DNA of 64,000 nt from Piper betle (taxonomy: Eukaryota; Streptophyta; Magnoliopsida; Piperales; Piperaceae), in the NCBI GenBank assembly GCA_033002965.1, contig JAURVB010012300.1:1-64000 (forward strand). The letters run 5' to 3'. The notes beneath the pieces were generated by a model that was not told the DNA's origin, did no database searches, and saw nothing but the letters and a program-made list of their open reading frames with translations. Shown in pieces: positions 22,079-35,012 of the stretch (position 1 is the stretch's first letter; every line of letters begins with the position of its first letter). The position numbers and the translations under genes were made by a program.

Positions 22079-22180
22079 GGTTGGGCCTTGATCGAGACGA
22101 AACCCGGAATGAGGGTTTTGGATAAAGTTGGGGCCTTTTAGGGCTTTCGTGTTCGAGGGGGTAATGATGGCAAACCATCC
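22079..22180. promoter_or_regulatory. 102-bp bidirectional intergenic promoter
   Basis: Only 102 bases separate the two divergent start codons. I see no TATA box. The sequence is moderately GC-rich with GAGGGTTTTGG and GGCCTTTTAGGGC stretches. The leaders of the two genes must be very short or overlap. Confidence 0.6.
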
Positions 22181-25100
22181 ATGGCGGCGGCGACGGCGGC
22201 GAGGATAGAGGGGTTGTGGTCGGAGGTGCGGGAACTCAGCTTCGGCGGCGCCGTCGACCGCCTCGACACGCCGCCGTCGCCGGTGCAGTTCCTCCGCGAC
22301 TACGTCCTCCCCAACAAGCCCTGCGTCATCTCCGACGCCGCCGCCCACTGGCCGGCCATCGCCGCCTGGTCCTCCACCGACTACCTCCTTAGCGCCATGG
22401 CCGGCGCCGACGTCTCCCTCCACCTCACCCCCGACGGCCGTGCCGACTCCCTCGCCGCCCTCCCCGGGCCGTCCTCGACCCTCTCATTCGCCTCTGCGCA
22501 CGTACGCCGCCTCCTTCTCTGACGCGCTACGCCGCGTCGTGGAGTCCGCCGGCGAGGCGTCGCCGTTCGTGGCGTACTTGCAGGAGCAGAACGACTGTTT
22601 CCGGTCGGAGTACGCCCCTCGCTGGCGACGTCGAGCCCGACGTGCCGTGGGCGAGCGCCGCACTCGGCTGCCCGCCGGAGGCGGTGAACATGTGGATCGG
22701 AAACCGCCGATCGGAGACGTCGTTCCACAAGGACCACTACGAGAACCTGTACGCCGTCGTGAGCGGCGAGAAGCAGTTCCTCCTCCTACCCCCTACCGAC
22801 GTCCACCGTCTCTACGTCCGTCTCTACCCGCGGCGCGCTACTCGTACTGCGAGGTTTGGGATTGGGCATTTGTTGATGGAAAATTGGATTTGGGGGGAGG
22901 ATCAAGTTTTGAAACTATTGCTTTGGTTGTGGTAATTTAGGAATCTGGGGAGTTTAGCTTGGAGCTTGAGGAGCCATTGAGGGAAGTGCCATGGTGCAGT
23001 GTGGATCCTTACCCAGCTGCTTCAGATCAAGAGGAGCAGATGTCTCTGTTTCCCAGATACTTCTATGGTCCGGAGCCATTTGTGTGTACTGTGAAGGCTG
23101 GAGACATGCTCTACCTGTAAGTCTACATTTCTTGTTTTTCTTTGTTGCATTGCAGCACCGTCTCTTTGCATTTGATTTGTCTGAATTGGAAGTATAGTCG
23201 TTATTAAGGTTTGGTTGTATTTATTATTATTACTATTATTTTCACATGGATCTCCTTTCGAAATAAGGTACAGAAAGAAAAGATATCTCGAGTTCTTGGA
23301 GTTAATAAGTGACAATTTTGGTTCATAATTGAAAGCCAAGAATAAAACGTTCGCTGGGCTTGCCTTGCATAATGCTGAGATAGTTTATGATCTTTTGAAA
23401 TTGTTAATTGCCACTAAATGAGTTACAACAATTATGAAAGATCCACTTAAACCAATCTATGAGTGAGGGAAGCCGTTATGCATGTAGGGGCCAACATAGT
23501 GGACATGCAAGAATTTGCAATCTGTTTGAAATTTTTTGGTTTTCACTTTATTTTCATCACTTTTTTTTACTTTATTTCATATTGGATTTTTAGCCTGAGG
23601 CCTTATTCCCTCTTCATGTGGAAGATTGCACAAACAGAAAGGTCATATATTAACAAGAGTCCAACATGTGATAACCAGCATTATGTGAAATTATCTGTGA
23701 CTGTACTCACCGTTAGTGCTTATGTGTTTGTTAAAATCTAGTCCCTACGTGCACTACAGCATTCCTGCATAGATGCCACGAAAAAAGTAATTCATTATAT
23801 TGATACTGATATAATTTGCAAATTCTTCCATAAAACTTAAAAAATAAAGTGCATAAAAGTATGAGTTAAGTTACAAATCTGTTATGGCTTAAAGATCACC
23901 TATCATACCTAAATGTCAAATCTGAGGGAAGAAAAAGATTTTACGCCTTACCAAGTGTGATACTAGTGAGGATGTAACTGCTTGACAATATTATGGAACT
24001 AAAGCTGGACATGGAGGTGATTATGTATCAGGACGTTTATGTTTTGGAGCAGACAGCATAGGAATGGGAGATCATTTGTTTGAAGAACTGGCTTGCTGGG
24101 TGGCAATGTCTTTTGTTGGCTTACTGGATGCATCGTTGATTTGTGTTGATTGCCTCTATGTGTATGCTTGAATTCAATTGTGTGTAAAGAAATTAGGTAA
24201 TTAGTACCTGATTTTGTCAGTAAAACAGTGGTTGTTGATAAAGGTGTTCATCCTATGTATTGTTGTTAATATATAGAAGAAAAATGGTGTAACTCACATT
24301 GGGTACACCATATCCTCTTCTCCTAACTCCTGTTTTTCAAGTTGACTTCTCATTAAAAATTTCAACTTGCCATCCAGAGCGATTGATCCTTTTAACCTGT
24401 GAAGTTGCCCATCACATCTCTTTTATCATATTCTTCCACATCTTTATCCAGCACATCTCTGCATTTCCTGAAGTGTTATTTTTCTAAAATACCAGTTTTC
24501 CTCTATCTTCCAAAATGTAAAAACGGAAACCTGTGTTTGTTGTTTAAAACTTTCAGAAAGTAATTTTCCCATACTTAAAGTAATTGCTGTCGTATTCTCA
24601 TTGGCATATGTAATTACATAGTTATTTTGTGGTAGTTATTGTAATTAACATGTTATGCTTGTATGGTAGCGTTGAAATAAGAGGTGGTATTTCTCTATTC
24701 TTGGTGCATGCGTTAATTGATCTGTTAGGGGATATAATTATTTCTCCCTTTCTACTTGTCGTAGGAAAGCACTATCTGCTCATGTAGGTTGAGTTTGTAC
24801 ATTCTTAATTATATTTCCTTATTAAGTTGCAGGACGTAGCAAACAACTGAGATGAAAATTTGCAATCTATGTAGGGAAAAGAGATGCACTCAATTCACGT
24901 GCCTCGAAATGTAAATTTTACCAAAGGGTTAATGCAGGCTTCTTGTAAACCTGATGGCAGTCACTAGTTCCTCCATAACCTCCACATTGTGTTGAAATTG
25001 ACTTGAGAATTTAGTGGTTTTTACCAACTCATTGCTGTAGATTTCATCAGATAATTTTCTTGAAAGAAGCACTGCAAGTTTCTTGAGTATGCTTAGAAGA

Positions 25101-25508
25101 TAGAAAAGTTGCGATTGATGATACATGCCTTGTATATCTCAAAGGAATGCATTTGATAAGTAACAGTTATTTGCATTTCTTTTGTAGGCCGAGCATGTGG
25201 TTTCATCATGTAAGACAAAGCCCAAATAGTCGAGGAGTGACTATTGCTATCAATTACTGTGAGTACTGTGCGTCTTCTGTTATTACATGTTGTAATTATT
25301 AAAAGTGCATTTCCTAGTTTCATATTTTGATGGAAAACATTTTTTTCACTCCTCAGGGTATGACATGCAGTTTGATATCAAGTATGCTTACTTCAACTTT
25401 TTGCAGTCGCTTGAATTCCCTTCAGATAAGAAACCTGAAGATAGCATTCATGAACACACAGAAAATTTAGAAAATAAACAAGGTAATCATACAAAAACTT
25501 GTCCCTAG
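22181..25508 (+). CDS. JMJ32: JmjC-domain protein, JMJ32/JMJD7-like, three frameshifts in exon 1
   Basis: Fe(II)/2-oxoglutarate-dependent JmjC protein. The Arabidopsis orthologue JMJ32 is reported as a histone H3K27 demethylase acting on FLC, and related animal JMJD7 proteins are lysyl hydroxylases. Exons: 22181-22853, 22941-23116, 25188-25258 and 25357-25508. The JmjC iron ligands are visible as H and D in [14 protein letters not shown] (exon 1) and H in [10 protein letters not shown] (exon 3). [19 protein letters not shown] follows in exon 4. Exon 1 is GC-rich and switches frame three times: near 22513, at the C4 run 22615-22618 and at the C3 run 22827-22829. The protein similarity continues without a gap each time. 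The last exon may end at the TAG at 25508 or be spliced at 25483. Confidence 0.85.
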
Positions 25509-28500
25509 TTACAGAGAATGTGATTGTGCACCTCAACTTGGACGTGATCAATACTCGACACCATCTCTTTTTGTGTGATCTTCAAGGTAAGAAAATTGCA
25601 AGAAATCCTTCACTTTCTTTTGGTGGTCATTACATTATTCTATTGACCAATTTGGTGGCAAGGGGATACAAACGATGAGTTTGCGGTTGTTACAATCATT
25701 AGTCGAAAGGCGGGTAGAAAACTGATCATTGTTTTTTGATCTACAGAACCTATTTAGCAGGCGATGATGTGAAGTGTGGTAAACATGATTGGATGGCTTC
25801 TTTAGGATTATATTTATTTATTTATGTGATGCACTTATGTATTGGTCATTTGTAGATGGTGCAATAAAAATGTCCTGCAGTGCCTGGATATTACTGAACA
25901 TCAACTTCAATGCTGAAAGTGGTCTCAATTATTTGTACACTGCAGACCCAATTCATCACATTTTTATTTGAAAGTAGAAATGGCTTCCGAGCTTGTGAAT
26001 ATGATTTGTGGAGACATTTGCGCTTCCTACAATATTTGAGAGCCTAATCAAGCAGCCAAAAGCACAATGTACCTTGTTTCTTTTACGGGATGTGCAAATT
26101 CGTTTACCGCGCGCAAAATTAAAATTTTATTATTGTAGAACTTTTTATTTAGTAGGGAGTAGGTATTGAAAGGAACGTATTTAGAAGATACATATTTTCT
26201 GAAAGAAAAAATGTATATTTTTTTGGGAAGATCATCTAGGATTTGAGATAATGTTTCTTGCAACAGAATGGAAACGTGAATCAAACGATCTGTTACGATG
26301 ATTCTCTCGTATTGAAAGGATGCTCGGATGGCTAACCTAATCATAAAAGTTTTGCAAGGGGATTGGAGCATGATGCTACAAGAGAAAAGATCTTCTTTCT
26401 AAAAAGATTTGATTCAAAATTATTATATGTCTAAGGTCCAGTATTAAAATTATTTAATATGTTTTTTTTATTTTGTTCATGTCAAAAAATTATTCAAAAT
26501 ACCTCGATTATTTTAGAAGAGGTTTGAGTCAAATAGCAATGATTCAAAGTATTTTTTTTCAGTATTGCGGAAACCCACTGACCGGATTGTATAGATATGT
26601 AAAATGCTAGATTTTCAATCTTAGTATGAAAGGGAGGAAAATGAATGCTTAATTTAAAGTGAGTAGAATTTTATACTCCATCTCATAAATATATACAAAA
26701 TTTTGTGGAAAGTCGTATTCGATGAAAGTCGCATGGAGGGCATATATGGAGATCTCTTTTCGTTAATAGCTGCCAAGCAACGAGGGATTTGAGTCCTCCA
26801 ACTTTGATGTGATAAGAAATATTACAAAGAGGATCATTAGCTCACTAGACGGAAAGTGTAGATGCGATTAATCTGTGTATCAGGTCGCTTACTGTCAATC
26901 GCCATTATATTTGTGATAATTGCATTCCATGGCTTTACGAAAAAAGTGTTTACTTGTAGTTGTTGTGATGAGCCGCTGATACTTTTCATAATGATGCACG
27001 GTCCAGCAAATCAAGTTGGTTGGATTTTGTTCTTTGTGATCTATTAAGGTGTAATTAGAAAGTCCGCGTGCGTCTGATGAACACTAACGAACAAAGTTAT
27101 CATGTCTTAATTCTCGATATCTAATCAAGTCGCCTAATAAAATATGCCTAGAAGAAAATTAGTGCATTGAACTAAGCGAATTTGCGTCTTCAAGTTGCTG
27201 TCAACTTTTTGAAACTACTGTGTTTTTTCTATATCTGAAAATGTGTGGTAGTGATAATTCTACGGGGAGCACTAAGACATGACAAGCAGGACTGTCAGAT
27301 TTAACATTAGAGGAGCCGTCAAGGCTTTAGTATGGCCGGAAACAACCAGCACAAAAATCACATGATTTAGCAAGGATAATGAAAAGTTTGACTGTATAAT
27401 TTGTGCTCGGTAGTGTGTTTTTAGTGATAATCAAATTAATAATGCACGTTTAGCGGTTGATAGATAGTCAAATCACAAGAAATCCTATGCACCATCCGAC
27501 AAGCAATTGAAGTTTAACAATAAATGTTGGGCTTTATTAATGCAAGTTCTACGAAATATGAGTGGTAATTTACTATTATTTTTAGGAACAATAATGCTCG
27601 AAGGACCATTAACATATAATATTGACACACATATTAAATACATAGTTTTAAAATATAATTTTGATTAAAAAAAGAAGAAGATCAAGTTCCCAGTTTTTTT
27701 GAGACAAAAATAAAAGAAAAAAACCTTTGGAGCATTTTACCCAAAGTAATTTCGATCCCAAAGTTTCCTCGGCTGAATTCTTCAGACACACAATCATTCA
27801 CATTGTTAAATTAAAAAATTATTAAATTTAGTTAATCACAAAATTATTATTAATTATTTGGTGCCCTTCTTTGTACCGGCCGCTGATCATGAATATAAAA
27901 GACATTTCACATGCACTATCAAAACATGAACATGGTTGTGATAATCGGTCGGAACATGTCTGATTCAATTTGATTTGACTCCGACAAAATCTGAATTAAA
28001 AATACATATCTAAAATTGAATCGTTAGAATTAGTCTTACAATCTCCCCAATCAAATCGAGTTTGATTGATTCGTAAACGATTTGTGGTTCACCATTTTTA
28101 TCAGATTTTACATATTTTAATATTTAATAAATATAAAATAGTTAAAAATATAACATATGCAAAATATAAAAGAATTCAACTTACATTCTTATTATTGCTT
28201 ACATTTTCATTCTATCTATAATATTTAGTACTTTAAGTTTACAATACTTTATTTTATAGAAAAGTCTATCGTCTAGATACCCCTCTGTGCATCCACATAG
28301 CTGGAACATTTGCCTGAGCTGAGGACCAGAGTTGTGTGTGAATAATAGAGGGGTCAGATTGCTCAAAAGGAGATGATTTTTCAGATTGCTCAAAAGATGT
28401 AAAACAAAGCTGGAAGTTTATGTTTTGCATTCGATAGCGGCCAAACGAGGTAAAATATCATAATGGTGGTAATGAAGTGATTGCCAATGCAACCTGAAGT

Positions 28501-28559
28501 GGTTTTATTTTAACAATGTTGGTCAAATTCAAAAACAGTGCAAATAGTTCAATGACCAT
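25509..28559. other. Gene-free intergenic stretch
   Basis: JMJ32 3' flank followed by AT-rich sequence. None of the short reading frames shows a domain. Stretches near 27900-28150 contain ACTCCGACA/CGATTC-rich words reminiscent of transposon termini, but I could not pair ends. Confidence 0.45.
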
Positions 28560-28760
28560 AATATTACACTAATAATCTTCTTTTCTATCTGTTTGGCATA
28601 TGAATTGCCCATAATGCTTTCTAATGTGCCACAATTGAAGCACTTCAAGTCACTCTTGAATTTGAATTCTCATTATTGAAGCACTTCAAGTCATCTTGAA
28701 TTGGAATTCTCTTTGTATTTTGCATTGGATTTCACACTTCTTGATTAATAAGGTTGGTCT
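28560..28760 (-). mobile_element. Retroelement zinc-knuckle remnant with 42-bp tandem duplication
   Basis: On the minus strand a decayed CCHC-like stretch (KCFNCGTLES) is followed by stops. The segment ATTGAAGCACTTCAAGTCA is present twice in tandem (about 28632 and 28674, period about 42 bp). This is probably gag debris from a Copia or LINE element. Confidence 0.4.
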
Positions 28761-28766
28761 CTTCTA

Positions 28767-29281
28767 TGTTGGGTTTATCCCCCATCATGTTATGAGGTGA
28801 TTGGTGAGTTATATGTAGCATAATGAGAAAGTTTTATTTCTTAAATTAGTTTTTGGATTAAAAAAAGGCACGTGACGCCTATTACAAGTTCTTTTGGAGG
28901 CCGAAAGGGCCCAATAATGGATCAGATCCTAGTTGGTTTTAGTGTTACCTCGATTTCCTACATAGTGTGGTGAGGAGAAAATAATTCAGTTCCTGAAATT
29001 TCACTATAACATATGGACCTATCATGTGATGAAAAGGAGATGATTCGGATGATAGCCAGTACGAATTAGAGTCTCGTATAACTTTACTATAGTATGTTGT
29101 AAGGGGGAGATGATTCAGATTATATAATGTGTGAGGAGAGAATTATTGGGTTTATCTCATATCATGTTTAGAGATGATTGGTATCTTGTATATAGGTTAA
29201 TAAAAAGTCTTATTCCTTGAACTTATTTTCGATTAAGAGAGCCCCGTTTGAAATCACTTTTAGGGCCCAAAGGGCCCAACA
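28767..29281 (+). mobile_element. TRIM-like miniature LTR retrotransposon, 515 bp
   Basis: Two direct repeats of about 150 and 138 bp (28767-28916 and 29144-29281) both run from T(G/A)TTGGGTTTATC to GGGCCCAA. Immediately inside the first is TGGATCAGATCC (28918-28929), close to the initiator-Met tRNA primer-binding site TGGTATCAGAGCC. Immediately before the second is a purine-rich GAGGAGAGAA. The interior is only about 227 bp with no coding potential, as in TRIM elements, which depend on enzymes from other elements. The flanks TTCTA and TTCCC are only a partial target-duplication match. Confidence 0.7.
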
Positions 29282-30500
29282 TTCCCAAACTTGGAAAATT
29301 TGTCTTTGAAGTTGAGCATGCCATTTACCACACTTTTCTAACTCTCATCCAAGATGAAATTCAAATCACGAACAATGATCCAAAGATCATTATTGGAAAT
29401 AAGGGATGATAATGTATTTTAGAAATTCCATTTTTTTAGTTTGTTTAGGGCTACCATAAGCACCTCAAACATAATATGAAGCTTCAACAGTGGGGTTAAA
29501 TAGTTTACCCCATACGAAATGTTTAGTTTTGCCTTCCACGTAGAAGGAGATGGAATTTTTCCAACCACAAAAGACGCCAGATCTACCTTCACTAGGCATC
29601 AGTTCCCAATAATACTAATTACCCCATCTTTTACAGAAGACAAGCCATCGATCCGCTTGAATTTTAGTTTCAATAATGAAGAAATCATCTGAAGCATGTC
29701 TTTTTGTGAGTTTTGAAATATTGCTTAAACTACTTCTATTATTACATCCTTTTACATTCCATGACAGAAACTTCATCATAACAAGAATAATGAATAACAC
29801 AGAGGGTAAAAGGAGAGATATGAGCTCAATAGAAGATATGGGAGCCCTTTTCTCATTGTTGGTGCTTGCTTCACCTTCTGCATGGGTGCTAAGTATTCCT
29901 ATACGGTTAAACCCTGGAGGATAACAACAAGAGGTTCAGGTAAGACTGGAACAATATTCTCCCCAGTCCATCCCAAAAAGTTGGTCATAGCAGGAGAATT
30001 GGTTTCTAAAGCAAGTTGATCAGAAAAGCTACGCATTCTTTTTCCATTTGGATCCACAATATAGACTCCCTCCTTGTCCTTCAGAACTACATCAGATTGC
30101 TCAAATATTTCTACTGTCGCAGCAGCATCTTCAGGATGAGGTTTAACCCTGCTTGTGTAAACCAAAATATGCTAAGAATTGTTCTCAATGGGAGTTTGGG
30201 GATATCGTACCAATCGACCAGGGGAACCATCAGAAGAGATGTCCAGGAACCAACTAGCTTTTTTCATCTTGATTACCAGCAGGATGAAGCAGAGTTAGGT
30301 GGAAAAGACAGCAGCTTTCCCAGATAGAACACTTTCCAGGAATCTTCTAAGCTTGGTTCAGCTTGAAGAGAAAGAACCATTGGCTAAGGCATCGTCATCT
30401 TTAACATTTATATTTTTTATCTTTACAATAACATCCGGCGGTAAGCCCTCTATCAGACCCATTTTACAGATGCCAATGGCAGCAACTGAACAAACACCAG
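29282..30500 (-). mobile_element. LINE (L1-type) remnant, ORF1 tail and endonuclease start
   Basis: Minus strand. A decayed ORF2 start at about 29776 reads MKFLSWNVKGCNN, the signature beginning of plant L1 apurinic endonucleases. IIETKI follows, and, after stops, a DLNFILDES segment near 29380. Upstream on the same strand (29899-30165) an open stretch of 88 residues is probably the tail of ORF1. Reverse transcriptase is absent. The 3' part was lost or displaced where the TRIM-like element abuts at 29281. Confidence 0.65.
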
Positions 30501-31358
30501 CTGGAGAATAGGGCAAGAGGACGAGGTAACTTCATGGTGAAGCATCCAGAGCATTAAAAATGCCAATCCTCGAGCGCCTTTGGCAAATTATTTGGACATA
30601 TTTAGCCGCCATCTTTCATGGGATCAACACATAGTAAACAATCTTATCAAGCTGTGAGGCACTTGTTAAAATTTTTGCAACAAATACCGTGATGAATTTT
30701 GTGTTACTAGCAAGGAAATTAACAATATATTGTAGCAACAACAAACACATCGAGAACGAAGACACCAAACAATATTTTATCGAAATAATCATGATAAATG
30801 CTTCTCTCCACACCTTCTCTAAATGAACCAAATTGGGATCAATCACCAACCAGAACAGAAATGCTAACTCTTGAACTGATTAAGTTAGTAGACCCAACCT
30901 AGGAGGAACTCATGACTTTTGAACGCTAAAGGCATCATGAATTAATGAATATAAAATTACATGAATGAAATGCACCCCAGTACGATATTATGAGAATAAT
31001 ATAACATGTAAGCACATAATAAAACTGAGTAACCCAAAAAATCCATAACAAAGTAGATATCAGGAAATTAACATACACACGCTCACACATACACGTGTGT
31101 GTATGTATGTATGTGTCTACAATCATATCAATGACAATAATAAAAGGAATCACAAATAACAACTGAAATAATTGATAACAACTTAAATAATTGATATACA
31201 CAAGTCCACACATTGATCCTATCATAGAATGGAGGAGCAACAAAAACAAAAGGTGTGTGAGGTAGATGTCTGCAAATGTCAAGGTCGTTATTATTTAATC
31301 ATTGTACTCGACAACTTTACTTTATTAGTAATATTAAGTAGATAACATTGGTCGTACG
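30501..31358. other. Gene-free stretch with a CA/GT microsatellite
   Basis: AT-rich sequence without recognisable coding segments. A short imperfect CACACG/GTGTGTATGTATG tract lies at about 31074-31118. Confidence 0.4.
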
Positions 31359-31778
31359 TGCTAGAATTTTCAAGATCAACGTCATATTAAATTATTAAGA
31401 AAATAAATTAGATGTGAGAGTGTACCTTAATCTTTATGAAGAAATTCATACTCTAAATATATATTTCAATCTTCAACATATGCATTTTTCAAATTGTTAT
31501 GTATTATCTAATTTATTCCTTATTGATAATGAAATGTTAGAAAGAAAACAAAACATCCAACTTGGGCACCATAACCCTTTATATAGATCTTTAGACTCTC
31601 TTATTTTCAATTTGGTCTATTATATTAATAAATTAGAAATAAGTGTTTTGATCTTTAAACATTCTATAATTCTCATGCTTAACTAATTGATATTTCAATA
31701 AGTTTGATATTAAATATACGGTAACAAATCACACATATATAATATGATAGCCTTCAATATACAATTATATTAATATGT

Positions 31779-31783
<5 letters not shown>
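31359..31783 (-). repeat. 3' LTR of the Copia element
   Basis: Diverged direct repeat of 39051-39488. It ends beside an (AT)n(GA)n microsatellite at 31784-31851, which obscures the exact boundary. Confidence 0.7.

Positions 31784-31851
<68 letters not shown>
31784..31851. repeat. Compound (AT)n(GA)n microsatellite
   Basis: About 14 AT units run directly into about 20 GA units at the inner edge of the Copia LTR. Confidence 0.9.
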
Positions 31852-31855
<4 letters not shown>

Positions 31856-32601
31856 ATATATGTATATATATAACTTTTAGAAGGATATAATACTATACAA
31901 TTTTACAACATAGCAATAATCCTACTTATTTTATTAAAGGTAATTATTTATTTTTGGAAGTAAAATTATTATTATTATATTGATCAATAAAACTTTAGTA
32001 TGCACTAATTGTTGTTATCTTAACTATGACATATCCCGAAATTATCTGATCCATCAACTATACTAATATAGGACCAAATCGTAACTAGTCCTTCAATGAT
32101 CACAATACTAACATAATTATTGACATAAATCAAGTATGAATGTGAAACATGAAATTACATATAACGTGATCAGAATTACATGTATTTCTAACTGGTCATA
32201 CCTTATGATTCAAAGAATCAAAACACTTTCTAATATCTTATTCAAAACTGTAGTAGAGAGTCAACTCTATTAAGATCATATCAAAACTAATTAGAATGGG
32301 AACCTTAATTCAAATACTTTATTTCTGTAAAAAATGACTTTGTACTGAAGATGTGTCTAAATTAATAATGTATACAAACTCCCATTAAACTAGCATATTA
32401 ACAAGTGACGTAACACTAATATGAACATTATGCTTATAAAAGACATTAAGTGTTAGCCCTTTAAGCGAATCCGCAAACATGGAGTTTAATATTGCACTAT
32501 AGACACCTAATACTCTAAAATCTTATTTTAATATATGAATGCTTACTTAATGTTGCAAAACAACTTTAGTGCAATTCTCTAACGAAATTTTGCAGTCATA
32601 T

Positions 32602-35012
32602 TGTAACACCTCAAAGCTTGGGAACTGAACTAGAATGTCACTGGTCCCGGTTAGGTCGGTTAACATAAACCCAATTCCTACGGATCTACTCTCGGCATCT
32701 CAAGATTGAAAATGACAATCGCTATGTATCGATGAATACACAAAAATAACCCTAACATGTTACTACATAAATGACATGTCAACTAATTCACATACCAAAT
32801 AATGGCGATGAAAATCGATAAAATTCGTAAAATAAGACAGATTAAATCTCCCCTCTGTAATTAAGGGTCACTCTGTCAAATCAACATGTATACGTGTATA
32901 TATATATATATATCATACATTTTTATTCACACAATATTCTAATCTACTGTATAATCATTCTGAAGCTTGGGTCTCAACCCACCTGTGCATTCCATTCATA
33001 TTTCTCATCAATTTTGGGTCTTAACTTACTTATTGTACTTATTCAATGTTTAAACATATTTATTAACATGTTATTGTTAGCAATCTTTCTACTGTAGCAT
33101 ACATCATATCACACTACATCATCATGTATTGCATTTCAGTACATCATCCTCAAAATATTAAACATACTATCATCTAACATGTGTGCATGCAAGAGACATT
33201 ACTACTCCTCTGTCTAGGCTGGCTCATCATACTCATAATCATCACCTACATATATTATTAAAAATGTCATTAATGCGTGTTACTGGTCTAAAATATAACT
33301 AATATCAAACTGGCTATGAGAGAAAACTCTCATATAAAGGAAAACATTCATATACTTCTTGTGAACTCTCTGAAGGGCACCTACTGAGGAGCCATTGGGT
33401 TGCAGACCTAGTAGCATCCCGAACTGACTACTCTATTACTGATGTCTCTCTCGACATTTTCTCATTTTATTTTTGGTCCCTCGAGACTATAGTATATCCT
33501 AAGCCCTCTCATTTCCTCCATAATTCTCCTAGACTTGAGCACGAAGACCGAGTACTCTCAAGCGGTCACCTTTAGTACCCTTTGAACCACAAGTCTAGAC
33601 ATGTGTTGTACTAAATAATACCTGTAAACCTCCACATTTTTCCGAGTGTGAGGAACTCAAAATAGGAGTTGTCAGGATCCCTTGGGTTTGAAACAACCCA
33701 CTCACTAATCTAGAGCCCACTTTCACTGTCGCATGCATCTGCTCATGTACGTGTGAGTCAGTTTTCTATATATAGGTCTAGGAAGGGATTTATATAATAG
33801 GCTCGAAGGAAACTTGTGGTAGATCTTATTTTCGAAAACATACTCGAGGGATCTCATCCTTGAGGGTTACTAATTCAGAAACTGGTTGATTAAATGACCC
33901 GGGTTAAGTGGGATCCGATAAAATGCCACTTGACTCATCTTACAAGTAATAAAATAATAAACAATAGAATAAAGTGTAAAATAGGAAATGAGTCCTAAAT
34001 GGACCTGGTAGAAATTTCGAGCATGTCTTCGTGCCTAGGTGGCGAGTTTCTACTCCGTACCTACACAACAAGACTAAATACTAACGCCTAGTATAATGCA
34101 TAAATGTTACACTCCTTATCAATCCATACAAGATAATATCTATTTACGTGCATTTAAATTTAAACTCTAATTCACTATTATCATCGGTTAACATGCATTT
34201 AAATTTAAACCAACACCTATTTACAATTACACCATTTGCATCACAATAAAATCATAAAACAATTCATTATCAAATAAAATCGGATAAAATTTTATACCTA
34301 ATCGTCAGTCATACGGCGACGGCGACAAAGTTGTGACGGGCTCGAGTGAGGATCATGGGGGAGAGGGAAGGAAGAAAAAGTAGAAGGGAGTTGGGTGAGG
34401 AGGATGGTGGCGACTGGATGGTGACGGCGTCAGAAGTTTGCAATAAATAGGAATCGGGGGGCGGGGGTGGGGGGGGGTTTGGAACGAGTGGTCGGGAAGA
34501 AGGTCAGGAGTCATCTCGTAAGGTGTCGAGGGAAGAAAATGAGTGGTTGGAGGAGAAAAATGAGTCGTCGTCTCGTAATTAAAATTTGACTTGATTCTAA
34601 CTCAAGAAAAATAATACTAAATCGTAATAATTCTAAAAAATCTAGAAAAACAGGGAAAAATGTCATAAAATATAATACAGATCACAACATTACAATAACA
34701 TGCTCTATAACAAATAACCCACCCAAACTGCCCATAACGCATCCTAATGTATTATTCGGCCAAAAATAATTCTACGATTTAATTAAAATAAATAAAGAAA
34801 ATCCGGCGGACTCTCATATATTCTCATAACTCATTTTGCTGTTGTCTTACTGATGTTATCATCATATGCTTGGGCACACATAACTCTCATGGTTCATAAC
34901 ACAAAACCGATCTTTGCTTGGTATACGTGTTTTGAAATTAACCAAACTGAAAACAACGGTTGAACCAATCGGTTCAGACTATAAAACCCTGACTCGAGTC
35001 ATAGGTTTTACA
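32602..35012 (-). mobile_element. Nested solo LTR, Gypsy-type, 2.4 kb
   Basis: On the plus strand this begins TGTAACACCTC and ends GGTTTTACA, with a perfect 5-bp duplication CATAT (32597-32601 and 35013-35017). It is the inverted relative of 2035-4891 and shares the CCGCCTAGG-type block (34020-34060), the CTCGAGGG block (33840-33875) and the GACTCGAGTC palindrome near its far end. No internal retroviral genes are present. It interrupts the Copia pol region, so it is younger than that element. Confidence 0.82.

Noticed and set aside
21540..22178. Arg/Pro-rich frame of 212 residues on the minus strand and plus-strand partners
   Set aside because: Out-of-frame shadows of SDR exon 1 in GC-rich sequence.
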